DNA from: Lichina pygmaea
Taxonomy: Eukaryota > Ascomycota > Lichinomycetes > Lichinales > Lichinaceae
Direction: 5' to 3'
Length of the DNA stretch: 64,000 nt
NCBI GenBank assembly: GCA_963422465.1
Contig: OY730169.1
Coordinates: 3,968,001-4,032,000 of the forward strand
Each line of letters begins with the position of its first letter. The first letter of the stretch is position 1. Shown here in pieces: positions 49,146 through 60,768 of the stretch. Both the position numbers and the translations under genes were made by a program. The notes below the pieces were generated by a model that was not told where the DNA came from, made no database searches, and worked only from the letters and a program-made list of their open reading frames with translations.

Positions 49146-51366
49146 GCCGCCGCCGCGGCTACCACCGCCACCGATCCGTCGTCCGTCGCATCGTCGTCCG
49201 CGACCAAGGCAGCCCCGGCCGGCACGCCCGAGGGCAAGCTCCTCGTCAAGATATCTCAGGCGCGCGGCCTTCGGCCCAGCCGTAGCCCCTACGTCGTCTG
49301 CGTCTGCGATTGGAACGAGTACATCTCGAAGGGCCCACGCGCCGCCGCCGCCTCCGACCGAGGCCGCGACGGCGGTCTCAGGCCCAACGGCGTCGGTGCC
49401 GTCGACATACCGCGCGTCACCGCCGCCGGCGACACGGGCCGTGCCGTCGCCATTCCGATGAGGAGCCGTCAGAGCAGCTCCACAGGCGTCCCCGACAGAG
49501 ACGGCCAGAGCGTCACGGATCCGCGGTGGGAGCACGAAGCGACCTTGTAGGCCTTTCTCTCTTTCCTTTTCTTTTTTTTTTTCTCTTTGCCCCCCTTGCT
49601 TCTTCCCCCCTTCGCCCGGCCCTCGATCTCACCGGATCACGTGACCGACCTTGCCGGTCTCCGCCTCCCCCCCCCCCCCCCCCTTTTTTCGGTCTGTTAG
49701 CCCGCTCACTCGAAGCTCGTCGCGACGGCAGCGATGTCGCAGGTGAGCGCTCGGAGCTCGAGGTCTCGGTGTACGATCGCTCGAGACCGCACGAGACGTT
49801 CCTCGGACACGTCCGGTGGACGGCGTCGCTCGACGAGAAGGCCGGCGTCACGGATCAATGGCTCGCGCTCGAACCGCGAGGGGCCGGCGAGGAGCCGGTG
49901 ACGGGCGAGATTCGCATCCACGTCAGGTTCCAGAAGACGGACAAGAAGCACTTCGGGCCCGAGAACTTTCAGATCCTGAAGCTGATCGGCAAGGGTAAGC
50001 ATCGTCTGTCGGTCGGCCGCCGGGAGTGTCTACGGCCTTCGCTTCTGCTCTCGCCGTGACGTTTCACGTACGGTGCTAACGTGCGAGGAACGAAAAACCA
50101 GGGACGTTCGGTCAGGTCTACCAGGTCCGGAAGAAGGACACGCAGCGCATCTACGCGATGAAGGTGCTGTCGAAAAAGGTCATCGTGCAGAAGAAGGAGG
50201 TGGCGCACACGGTGGGCGAGCGCAACATCCTCGTCCGGACCGCCATGACCGATTCGCCCTTCATCGTCGGCCTCAAGTTCTCGTTCCAGACCCCGGCGGA
50301 CCTCTACCTCGTGACGGACTACATGTCCGGCGGCGAGCTGTTCTGGCACCTGCAACGCGAGGGCCGCTTCGACGAGGACCGGGCCAAGTTCTACATCGCC
50401 GAGCTCGTCCTCGCGCTGCAGCACCTGCACCAGCACGACATCGTCTACCGTGACCTGAAGCCCGAGAACATCCTGCTGGACGCGAACGGCCACGTCGCGC
50501 TCTGCGACTTTGGCCTGTCCAAGGCGAACCTGACCAAGAACGACAAGACCAACACCTTCTGCGGCACGACCGAGTACCTGGCGCCCGAGGTGCTGCTCGA
50601 CGAGCAGGGCTACACCAAGATGGTCGACTTCTGGTCGCTCGGCGTGCTCGTGTTCGAGATGTGCTGCGGCTGGAGCCCCTTCTTCGCCGACGACACGCAG
50701 CAGATGTACAAGAACATCGCGTTCGGCAAGGTCAAGTTCCCGCGCGAGATCCTCAGCCTCGAGGGCCGAAGCTTCGTCAAGGGGCTGCTGAACCGCAACC
50801 CCAAGCACCGGCTCGGGGCGCTCGACGACGCGGCCGAGCTGCAGCGGCACGCCTTCTTCGCCGAGATCGACTGGGACGCGCTGGCCAAGAAGAACGTCGT
50901 GCCGCCCTTCAAGCCCGTGCTCACGTCGGAGCTCGACACGTCCAACTTCGACCCCGAGTTCACCAACGCCCTCAACGGCGCCTCGTCGCTCAGCACCCGC
51001 GCCGCCGCGCTGGCCTCGGGCGCCGAGCCGGCCTCGACCCCGCTCTCGCCCGGCATCCAGGCCAACTTCAAGGGCTTCACCTTCGTGGACGAATCGACCA
51101 TGGACGAGGCCTTTGGCAACGGTCGACGCTACCGCAACGACGACGACCCCGAACGCATGGACGAGGACGACGGCGACGGCGACGGTGACGACGACGACGA
51201 CGACGAAGACGATGACGACGACGGTGACGTTGACCGCCACAACGTCCTCTCGAACGGCCTAGGCCTGGGCGCCAATCGGATGAGCGGCATCGTCCGGACC
51301 GGTGGCGGTGGCGGTGGCGGTGGCGTCGACGAGGGCGTCTTCAGCGACGGAAGCTTTGACATCTGA
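47868..51366 (+). CDS. SCH9: SCH9-type AGC protein kinase with N-terminal C2 domain
   Basis: Three exons: 47868-49546, 49732-49994 and 50102-51366 (about 1068 residues; introns 185 and 107 bp). The N-terminus has SPFSTPGSGFATPRP and DKRLPGIKHGYLGQ, as in filamentous SCH9. A long low-complexity arm follows with an Asp run (48130-48181) and an Ala run (about 49078-49157). A C2 domain covers KLLVKISQARGLRPSRSPYV, WNEYISKGP, DPRWEHEATFDVAGE and VYDRSRPHETFLGHV. The kinase domain has GKGTFGQVYQ, YAMKVLSKK, VYRDLKPENILL, CDFGLSK and the activation loop NTFCGTTEYLAPE. The C-terminus has a turn motif (ASTPLSP) and a hydrophobic motif FKGFTFVDES, then an Asp/Gly-rich tail. Sch9 acts downstream of TORC1 and sphingolipid kinases in growth control. 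An extra intron in the N-terminal arm cannot be excluded. Confidence 0.95.
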
Positions 51367-51633
51367 GCGTGCTCGAGTTCTTCTTCCCTCGCCGTTTCCG
51401 AACATCAATCAATCCTATTGGCCGTCGTTTGAAAAATGCAACAGCCAGCGTCTCGGCGTACCGGCGTTTTTACGTCTTGGGTTGGTCGTCTAGCCGTACC
51501 CAAAAATCGTCGATGACGTGACGCTCATGATTGAGATGGATGTCGTCGTTTCACTCGTCTTGTCGTCGTTTCTACCTGTCTACATGTCTCATCTCTCTCA
51601 TCTCTCTCATCTCTCTCATCTCTCTCATCTCTC

Positions 51634-51694
<61 letters not shown>

Positions 51695-52511
51695 GATCGA
51701 CCTCCCGGAGCGGCCCCCATCGTGTCCAGCAAAAACTGGCGTTTCCGTCGCGTCGTCTTTACCGGCCTAGCTGTCAATTCTCCTTAGGTGTTGCTTCTGC
51801 CGCCGTGTTCCTGCGCTCGCCTCTTGCTGCCAACGATGCCGGGGAAAGGTTTTCCTGACGCACATGACTGAGCTCATGCAGCACCGATATCGGCCTCGGG
51901 GGCTCGAACGGTTTTTTCGCTTCCTGTGCTTCCCCGCGCCAGTCTAGCTCGTGAGAGCGTCGTCGCCCAGCAGCGCTTTGTTTCCACGCAGAACCTCGGC
52001 TGGTGGTGCATTCGCATAGCAAGCGGCGTTTTCGTGTGGCCAGGCATCGTCGGCCTTGTTGATCCGATTCTTTGTTTTTCCATCAAGCCTCGGCGAGTCG
52101 TCCACTATTACATACGTACACATGTACGTGTACAGTACGTGCGAGCGCCCCCGCACTTGCCCGGACGTTCTAGATTGTTTTCCCACGTGACTGGGCCGCG
52201 ACGGCACCGGTAGCGGCGGCTCGATACGGTCGAGATGGGCTCTCGTCGGCGATCTCTGCGTCGTCTCTGTCCTTTGGCAGGTGTCGAGGCATCCTCGATT
52301 AGAGACTAGTGCGGCAGAGAATGACTCATCGCTCTTGATGCATTGTCACACCCCACTTATGCAACAACTTCCCTGAAAATACCCCTTTCCCAGGACATAC
52401 CCCTCAGACGCCTGCACCACCCGCGCCACATAAAGACGATTTCAGCCAAGTACCATGATTTGGCCCTGCCATCCCACAGTAGTCTAAGTATCTATTGAGA
52501 AGCGGTACGTA
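51367..52511. other. 3' flank of SCH9 with TCTCTCATC/TC microsatellite
   Basis: A decamer repeat (TCATCTCTCTC units) at about 51586-51640 runs into a pure (TC)n tract to about 51690. A GTACGTACACATGTACGTGTACAGTACG tract lies at 52112-52140. No gene is seen. The final bases adjoin the mariner insertion. Confidence 0.6.
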
Positions 52512-54116
52512 CGGAAGCCGGCGACAAAAGTATTCGCAATGATTTGTATGGGGGCAACAAAAGTCGCGAGACACCCCGCATTTCTCCTCCCAATCTGAGT
52601 CCCCGTCGCTATTGTTGCTGTTCCCCTTCTCCACCACCAGAATCTTCGAGTCTTGAGTCTTGCGACTAGTCGTCTTCCCAATCTGAGCTCTTGTCACTCT
52701 GCTACTCCTTCTCCTCCTCCTCCTCTTCTTCTTCTGGCACCAGTACATCCTCAGGTCCTCGAGTCTCACGATACTCGTTACCACCTTCCAGCATGATAAT
52801 CTGCTGAATATGGTGAGGAATCTGCTTAATCCACCACTGAATCCAAGACTGATCCAGCTCCCTCCAAGCCTTCAGCCATGCCTTTGTCATCTCATCTCTT
52901 GTCCTTGGTGCACAGAACTTTGTTGTTGTACGCTTCAGAAAAGGCCAGCATGGCTTGATGGCATTAAGATCAGGGAAGTTGCCTGGCCATAGTAATTACT
53001 GAACACTGCAGCTGGAATAGATTGCCTTCTGAGAATGGTGTGCGTGTGGGGGGGCCTTGTCTTCTTGGACGATTGTGTTAGGACAAGATTGCTTGCACTC
53101 CTGAGCAAAAGGAAGAAGCTTTCCCATCAGAATAACTCACCCATATCAATACTAGTCAATTCCTCCTGTTTTAGCTTATCGTACAAGCTTGTCAGTCTGC
53201 TTTGTGAACTTCCAGACTGGTGCTTTGCCTGGCTTGTTGCGTAGACCTAGACATTGTACCCCAGTCACAATCTCCCACTGTGCCCAACACTCAGATTCTC
53301 AAGTAGTGTTCATCTCAGCTAGCTCTTTCTCTGCAGTCTTCTTCTCTTGTGCAGTCTCTGGTCTCCAGATATGGCATGGTCCTTTCTTGTTGTACAAGAA
53401 AGATCCCCAGAACATGAACTCTGTAACCTCTTTCCAGCACCACCGAATAACTGTCTTGTTGTAGTGTTCTTCCGGTGTCTGCCAGAGTCAAGTCCCACCC
53501 TGTTGATGACCTAGAACAACTCCTGTCTCATCTGTCCATATTACATTCTTCCAGTCTTCTAGGGTCTTATCTTTGTGTTCCATCGCAAACTGCAATCAAG
53601 CAGCTTTCATCACTGGAGATAGGATAGGCTTCCATGTTGCCTTGAGCTTTTGGAAACAATTGCGATGAAGGATTTACTGGACTGTACGAGCAGATACCGG
53701 AAACTTGTAGCTGATGTCAAGAGCAGATATTTCTTGTCCATGACAATCCTTCCTGACTAGGTCAAGAAGATCTTTGGTCTGCTGCTCATTTAGAGCTTTC
53801 AGTCGACTGGTTTGTGGAGCGTCCTTGAAGAACTCGTCCTGGAAGACTGCATTGGTGACTGGATTGTAGCCACGCTTGTACGCAAGTTGACAAATTTGAT
53901 AGATAGTGCTGAAAGAAAGACCTGTGAGGTTGATGATATGATTCACAGGGACACCCTCCTCAAGAAGAGCAAATACACGTGCTTTCTGCGAGATGCTGAT
54001 GGCTTTGCTACCCATGGTGTCGGTGATGTGGGTGGTGTCGGTTGCAGATTTAGGTGGTGATGTCCAGTCTCATCACTTTTTGGAGGGATTGCGAATACTT
54101 TTGTCGCCGGCTTCCG
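52512..54116 (-). mobile_element. Tc1/mariner-type DNA transposon with broken transposase
   Basis: The 1605-bp element has perfect inverted ends of 29 bp (52512-52540 and 54088-54116; outer bases CGGAAGCCGGCGACAAAAGT) flanked by TA at 52510 and 54117. The match even extends into CGTA because both flanks read CGTACG. The minus-strand transposase begins at 54015, MGSKAISISQKARVFALLEE, with a helix-turn-helix (VNHIINLTGLSFSTIYQICQ). It later shows VIWTDETGVVLGHQQGG (first catalytic Asp), FWGSFLYNKKGPCHIW, TIVQEDKAPPHAH (second Asp region) and an acidic C-terminus. Several stops and frame changes interrupt it, some where arginine codons are expected, as CGA-to-TGA decay would give. The copy is therefore not autonomous. 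Confidence 0.85.
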
Positions 54117-55549
54117 TACGCACGTACGTACTGATGTGCACAAGGCATGTATTGTAGCTTATGTGATACAGTACGGGTACCGTCATACCTATTGCACCGC
54201 TACCTGTACCCTTGTAGTTACGTACATCAGTACAGAAGTACTTCCGTAGCGAGACGCCCGTTCTCAGGGTAGCGCACGTACAGAGCGGGGGCAGTCGGGG
54301 TTTGGTGGGGTTGTGGCCGGGGGGTAGTCAGGTCAGCAGTCAGCGGTTGACGGTCGGCGGTCAGCAGTGATGTGTGATGCGACTGGCTGGAATAGATCAC
54401 AAGGGGGGGGGGGGGGGGGGGGCACTTGTCTTACAGTGAGAAGACACGGCAATTTGTAAGTATACAGCTCCGAAGGGATATATCCCGGGAAGAGGGGGTG
54501 TTTTCAGGGAAGTCTTTGCATAGGTGGGGTATACCCGAGGGATTGTCCACATATGACGGCTGTGTCACTCTATAGAGTACGTACTACTGTACGTACGTAC
54601 GTATATACTTTACGTACACATTTGTACTCTGGGTATGTACTCTGTATTTCGTACTCCGTACATACGTACGTATGCAGCGGCGTACTCGTATGTACGACAT
54701 GTACGGGCGGTGTGTGTACAAGGTATGGAGGTAATACGTACGTAACGTACAGAGTCCAATACTGGCCTTGACCAGCACTGTCCCACCAGACAGGTGATGA
54801 TGACAAGTGGTGATGACAGGGATATGCTCATGTCACTTTCATGCTCACAGATTCTCTCTCCTGTCACACAGCTACTGTGAATGTATCATGTTTCTGTAGC
54901 TCTTGAATTCTTGAGTTCTCAAGCCTTTGAGCTCTTGAGCTGATGGACTCTTTGACTCTTGGCAAAGACACCCAGACAAGAAAGGAATGAGATGCTTGAC
55001 TTTTCTCTTCTGTGACTGTACTGTACTGTGCGTACGTCTGAGAGTACTCCGTACAGGACAAGTTGATAAAAGTGCTTGCTTGGCATGCCAAGCAGGAGGG
55101 ATTGGATCGATGCACCACACGCTCAGCCTGATTCTCCAGTCCGCAAGACCTTGATCCTTCTGCTCGGTAGCAAGAGACGGAGGTCTTGCACAAGCCATAC
55201 CACAAACATGCAAAGCAGATCTTAATTCTGTATGGAATAAGAAGAGATGCACCACACAGACACTTGCTACACCTCACTCCAGCTTATCGAGCAGGCACGG
55301 CAGGACAGCAACACCTGATACCACTTGTGGTACAGCTCGCTCTGTAAGTACAAACATACTGTACATATGTAGAGCTGATGTGTATGTTTCATATCAGTTG
55401 CAAGAACACACATTGTGGGCGATATCTGCGCCAAGGCGAGAGGCCAGCTTCTCGCAATCTGACAGTGCTGGGAGAGAATGTGTTTTTCTTACAGGCCTGC
55501 AGTGACAGGAGACGACTGATCTACAGTACTTTCAGGTGCGTCACAAGTG
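54117..55549. other. Gene-poor spacer with TACGTACG tracts and a poly(G) run
   Basis: Poly(G) of 20 at 54403-54422; dense GTACGTAC-type tracts at about 54577-54770. No protein-coding gene is supported; the open frames through the GTAC tracts encode repetitive Tyr/Val/Arg/Thr strings. Confidence 0.5.
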
Positions 55550-55655
55550 TGCTGGAGCTACAAGGCATCGGCCTGCTCAGAGAGAGGAGAAGAAGCTGTC
55601 GTTTGAAGTCTCTCGGGACTTGAGGGCTATATGGCCCCCTATCTAGCTGACTAAC
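55550..55655 (+). repeat. Short dispersed repeat, possibly a tRNA-like SINE, copy 3 (diverged)
   Basis: The order AGCTACAAGGCATCGGCCT, GAGGAGAAGAAG, a B-box-like GTTTGAAGTC, then CTTGAGGGCTATATGGCCC and CTGACTAA parallels the copy at 42238-42352. The similarity is weak in the head and clear in the tail. Confidence 0.45.
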
Positions 55656-58600
55656 ACTACGGTACCGTACCGGTACTGACTAAGCCAGCCTCGGCCCTGA
55701 CCCTGCCTGCGACCGAACGGCAGCCGTGTTGTACCCGTTGTACCAATTGGTGAAGGCTTTTACAGTACGTTATAGTAGGCTAGTGTAGCCACTGTAAGTG
55801 GGACTGGGCATCACTACCGTTGGCTGGCCTACAACTTCCACCTACAGTAGGCTACAGTAGGGATGAGAGCAAGCAAACTTCGGCTCTACCTCACCTTACA
55901 TAGGACTCGTGATCACTAATTGCTGTACCAGTACTCCGTACAGCACAGAAACGTACGTACCCACGTACCGTACGTATGTACTGTACGGTAGCGATGTTGG
56001 GTTGACATGCGTGTCGTGGTTTGACACATGTCCTCCATTCCTTCTGTCCTTCCTTCCTTCCTTCCTTCCTTCCTTCCTTCCTTCCTTTTTTCTTTCACTG
56101 GCTACACACCGGCTCTGTGGTGTATCATAGGGTAAGGGTCAAGTCGGCTGCTCGTGCCGAGTTTGGCGAGTCTCACCGCCACGGAACGAGCGCCTTTGGT
56201 CCCGTGACGCACGAATAGCCGGTCGAGTTTCCGGATGTCCGACCTGCCGACGTCTGTCTACGTACGTACGGAAGTATGTACAGTATAGTACGTACGGAAA
56301 GAAGTACGTCGTACCGTACGAGTAGGCCACAAGAGATGGGTCAGGTATGGCCTTCCGGACCCGATCAAACACTGGCCTTGTGGAGGTGCGTATCGGTATA
56401 AGTATCGGTACAGGAAAGGGCAGCCCCGGTCACCTAGAAATAGGCCCGAAAACTTGTCCGACGTACGTACAGTACGCGCCAGGAAAAGCCAAGAGGCTTC
56501 GATTCGTCAGACTCCATGCAAATACGGTGATTGACCAATTTCCTGTTCGTACGAGGTACCAATGCGTACGTAACTTACTGTACGCTGTGACCATGGGCGA
56601 ACCAATCCGATGATGGGGAGTTTAGACTCCTACAGTACTTGCTCGATGAATTCCAACTGTCCGTACAGAAAAGGGGTGGGAGGGGGGATGGGGGAGAGGG
56701 GAGAGGGGAGGAAGCTCATATCTTTGGGAGGAGAGTACCAACCTATCGAAGGAAGAAAAAAAAAAGAGAATTCTTTCGTTTTCTTGAAGCTGAAGTACTG
56801 TACGTTAATTTACGCGTGTAATTACTGTACGTATCCCGGAAGGTTTTTAGGGAGGCAGCCACGGGAGCTGTGGTGGAAGGAAAAAAGCCACGTTTCCCAA
56901 TGTATAGTGACTCGTAAATCGAGCAGCCCATGTAAATTTTCCTTTTTCAGTGTAGTCGATACTTCATACACTGCGGCGTTAAACCGTGACTTCCTCGGTA
57001 CCGAGTACGCCGCGTCCACGGCAATCTGTTCTGACGACCCGTCATCTACAGTGATTAATCACAGCACGTTCGGCTTCGATGGATCGGGAAGCTGACCCGG
57101 ACCGCACAAAGTCGGCGAGCCTGTCGGCGAGCCTGTCGGCGTTGCCTCGTCGGCGGCGTTGTCAGCCGAGTACTGTACTGCTTGGCCCCCCCCCCCTACG
57201 ATTACAACCCCCAAAGTACGTACGTAGATTATGCGCCGCCGGGGGTGGGTATGCGCCCACGCCGGCCGAGCACTGCCAAGTTGGTCATCGGTCGGGAGCC
57301 CGTCTGTCGAAAGTAGTAGCGTCGTCGGTGCGCGACGGCTCGGCGGTTCGAGCCCAAAGTCTTTCTTTCCCGCCCCTTCCCACCGCCCTGGCCCTGCCAA
57401 TTATCCACTCTTTTGTGGCAGGGCTTCGACTCTCCGTCCGTCCACCGATCCTCGTCCTCGTGCTCGTGCTGGTCCTTCGTCCTCCTCTTTCTTGTCCGCC
57501 TCCTCTCCCTCCTTCCCCTCCACCTTCTCCTCCTCCTCCTCCTCCTCCTCCTCCTCCTCCTCCTTCCACCTAGCCTCCTTTTCTTTCCTTTCCCTTTCCT
57601 TTCTTCTCTCCAAAGGACCGCGACGACGACTGTCGAATCTCGTCGAGAGGTATAAAGTACAGAGGAAGCCCGAGGAGAAAAAACTCGACAAGACCCAGCC
57701 TTCTCCGACGGGGGGAAGCCAGGCTCGCCCGTCTTGACCGTGCTGAGAGACCCGGCTCTCGCCGCTGGAGAGAGAAGTGACGACGACGCTTCTGATCGCG
57801 AGAGGATATCGCTTCGGGGAAAGAGAGCAGAGCGCCAATCTTGGGACAACCTCGGCATTCGTTCCTTCCAGGTTCTTCCACCTCCCTCGCAGGCTGGCTG
57901 CACTCGCCGGCACGAAGCCAGGTCGAAGGACGTCAGGTCTTTCCGGCTTTGCCCCTCCGACGATCGCCATTTCCTGCCCGCTAGCTTCCGCTGCCTCGAG
58001 CTCGGTGGTGGAACGCCGTGGGAGGGAGACGACGTCGGCGACGACCGCCTTTTCCGTAGCTTGCGCTCGTCCACCGACGGCGCCGTCGACACGCGGTCCT
58101 ACGTTGCCGTGAACACGCCTGCCGCAGCCGACGTCGACGGCCTGACGCGCTCGCCTGAAGCGGCATCGATGAGAGCCCGGCCTGGACAGACTGTGCTCGC
58201 CACGACGCTCCCTCGGTCTGCGCTTCGCCTCGCTGTCCGCGCCGGCTGCTGATCCGCCATCTCATCCTCTGCGGCGGATCGTCGTCGGCTTTCGGCCGCG
58301 TCGCACCGCGCCGGGACGAGCGTGGTGGAGTCGGTTTGACTGGTCTCAGCCCCGTTGGGTGGCCGTGGCATCGTGTCGGCTGAGTTGGGCCACGACGCCG
58401 CCATCGACCGTGGTCGGTTTGCTCCTTTGCACGGCCGGTCGACGCCACACCTGGCTCTTAACGCTCGCGACACCTTCCTTTCCTTCGGCACACGACAATT
58501 GTTCCCTGTCCACGCGAGCTTTTCACTAAGTTCTCGCCCCCCCCCCCCCCCCCCCCCCCGGTCCGTCTCGTGTCTCGACCATTTGCTGCCCGCTCGACGA

Positions 58601-59096
58601 ACATCGCGGCAACCTGATCGGATGCGCGCGAGGTGATACCGAGTTCACTCGCGCGCCGGCGCCGGCGCTACCCGAATTCACCCTCGTCGGTGTTATCCGC
58701 TTCGTTCTCCCACCTCTTCTGCATCCGCTTCTCTCGTCGCCCACCACCTTCTCTGTCGTTCTCTGTACGCTCCCCCTTCGCCTGGCACCTCGACCGCTCG
58801 ACCAGGACCGGTCTGGCCCGTCGTCGCTCGATTGTCCCCCATGTCGCATTCGGTCTAGCCATCGGCAGCTTTCCTCTCCCTTTGCCAGCCACCGCGGTTT
58901 GGCCTGCTGGCCTGCGTGACGTGCTCGTCGACTCTCGACCCTCGACGAGTGGTCAGTCGGGAACCGTCTCCTTGCTTGCGTTCGTGCTGCCCCCTCGTCG
59001 GACGTGCGCAAGGTCGGCTGACGATTTTGCCTGCTCAAGCTTCCACGTCGGCCGTCGTCCATCGTCACCGGCGGTCTTCGCTCGCCTGGCTCCGCC
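55656..59096. other. Gene-poor spacer and pyrimidine-rich leader of the Clg1-type cyclin gene
   Basis: It holds GTAC tracts (55950-55990, 56260-56320, 56455-56475), a (TTCC)n run at about 56047-56087, a (CTC)n run at about 57530-57563 and a poly(C) run of 23 at 58537-58559. From about 57350 the plus strand is strongly pyrimidine-rich, as in long fungal 5' leaders. The several open frames here are low-complexity and none is recognisable. Confidence 0.5.
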
Positions 59097-59504
59097 ATGC
59101 CGTCCTTCTACTCGGCTGCGGATCAGGCCCGACGCCTGGCGCTCACGCCACCCGAGTATCACACCGGGTACCCGACCCTGACCGCGGGCGATGCTCGCTT
59201 GGGTGGTCATCCCCCCTATGCGAACCACGGACACTATCTGGCCTATCTGGAGAAGGACGTCCCGGACTACACGGACCGCTTCGGTCGTCCCCCTGCCTAC
59301 GGCCCGACGGCGACGAACACGTACCACAACCAGCACCAGTATCAGTCCCAGTCCCAGCAGCCACCGCTAAAGGCGACGGCGACGGCGAGCAACGCCTCGA
59401 CCGCGGCTCACGACGCCTATTACGCCTCGAGGTACGGCCACCGGCAGCGGTCGTACGGACCCGTTGCGGCGCCCGTTCTACCCTCGCTCCGACCCAACGA
59501 GCCG

Positions 59505-59540
<36 letters not shown>

Positions 59541-60768
59541 TCTCGCGATCACGTCCGCCAGAGCTACCCGTCGCTTCCGGAGCCGACGAGGACCGAGCCG
59601 CCCAAGGACGACAAGCCCGTCGGGGGGGTCGCGGCCGTGCTCGACTACGAGATGGACCAGATGGCCGCCTTCGTGGCCGAGACGGCCCAGCGCATGTATG
59701 TGACCTCCCTTCCGGCCCCGTGCCTGCGTCGCCGACGCCGACGCCGACGCTGACGTGATCCGCAGTGTGCACTCGAACGCCCTCGTCTCGCCGGCCTTCC
59801 GCAAGTTCGTCTCGCAGGTCCTGTCGTCGACGCGCTTGCCTCGCTCGACCATCATGCTGGCGCTCCACTACCTGTTCGTGCGCATGAGGGACATGTCCAG
59901 CCGCGAGCTGCGGCAGCAGCAGCAGCATCGGGACTCGAGCTCGCTCGTCTACCGCATGCTCACCGTCGCGCTCCTGCTCGGCAGCAAGTTCCTGGACGAC
60001 AACACCTTCCAGAACCGGTCCTGGTCCGACGTCTCGGGCATGCGCGTCGGCGATCTGAACGCGCTCGAGCGTGAGTGGCTTGCCGCCACGGACTGGAGCC
60101 TGCACGTCGATCCGCTCGCCGATCCGGCCTTCGCCGAGATATCCGAGCGGTGGCGCCAATACACCGCCAGCGTGGCGGTGAAGCAGGCGGCGTCCCGGCT
60201 TGCGCCCATCGATACGGCCGTCGCGAGCGCGTATCTCCACAACAACGACGGTCGTCATCACCACCACCACCACCACCACCACCACCACCACCATCACCAG
60301 CAGTACCAACAGCCGCAACGGTATCGCCACCACCCGGACGCGTCACCAGTCTCGTGCTACGCTCTGTCGGCCAAAGGTGGCTCCGCCGTCGCCGCGACGG
60401 GCTCCAACTCTGCCCACCACGCGTACCTCCCGCCGCCGACGGCGTCGTATCCGCAGGCGTGGCCGTACGGCCGAGCTCAGGTCGAGTACTCGCCGCCGTC
60501 GGCGCCGGAGACGGGCCCCAGCACGCCGGACTACGGAGTCGACGCGGGCCACTGGCCCTACGGCGCCCCGGCGCAGTACTCCCTGCATCCGCCCGTCCAC
60601 GCCCCTCCGCAGCAGCCGCCCGCCTATCACCAAGTCCCCTACTCGCAGCAGCGCGTGCCTTCCACCATCTGGGGTCCCCATCGCGCCGGATGCAGCTGTG
60701 TGTATTGTGTCCGCCCTCACGATCCGCACCTGATGCACTCGGCCTACGCGCCTCAGATCGTCGCGTGA
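59097..60768 (+). CDS. Clg1/mug80-type cyclin (Pho85-class partner)
   Basis: Two exons: 59097-59695 and 59766-60768 (about 533 residues). The 70-bp intron has a GTATGT donor and a CTGAC branch. The N-terminal ~180 residues are Ala/Gln/Tyr-rich with an Ala run (about 59511-59541). The cyclin box is GGVAAVLDYEMDQMAAFVAE, VSPAFRKFVSQVLSSTRLPR, STIMLALHYLFVRM, VYRMLTVALLLGSKFLDDNT and FQNRSWSDVSGM. This matches fungal Clg1/mug80 cyclins, which pair with Pho85-type CDKs; the exact role here is inferred. The tail is Pro/Tyr/His-rich with a run of about 14 histidines (60258-60297) and a final CSCVYCVR motif. A splice one phase later would not keep the FRKF region in frame. Confidence 0.85.

Noticed and set aside
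49969-51240. 423-residue open frame on the minus strand
   Set aside because: Antisense to the SCH9 kinase domain; its Val/Glu/Leu-rich strings are reverse complements of GAC/CAC codons.
57330-57360. GGTTCGAGCCC, resembling a tRNA B-box
   Set aside because: No A-box or acceptor-stem pairing at proper spacing; no intact tRNA gene was found anywhere in the window.
59143-60333. 396-residue minus-strand open frame
   Set aside because: Antisense to the Clg1-type cyclin; low complexity with no motif.
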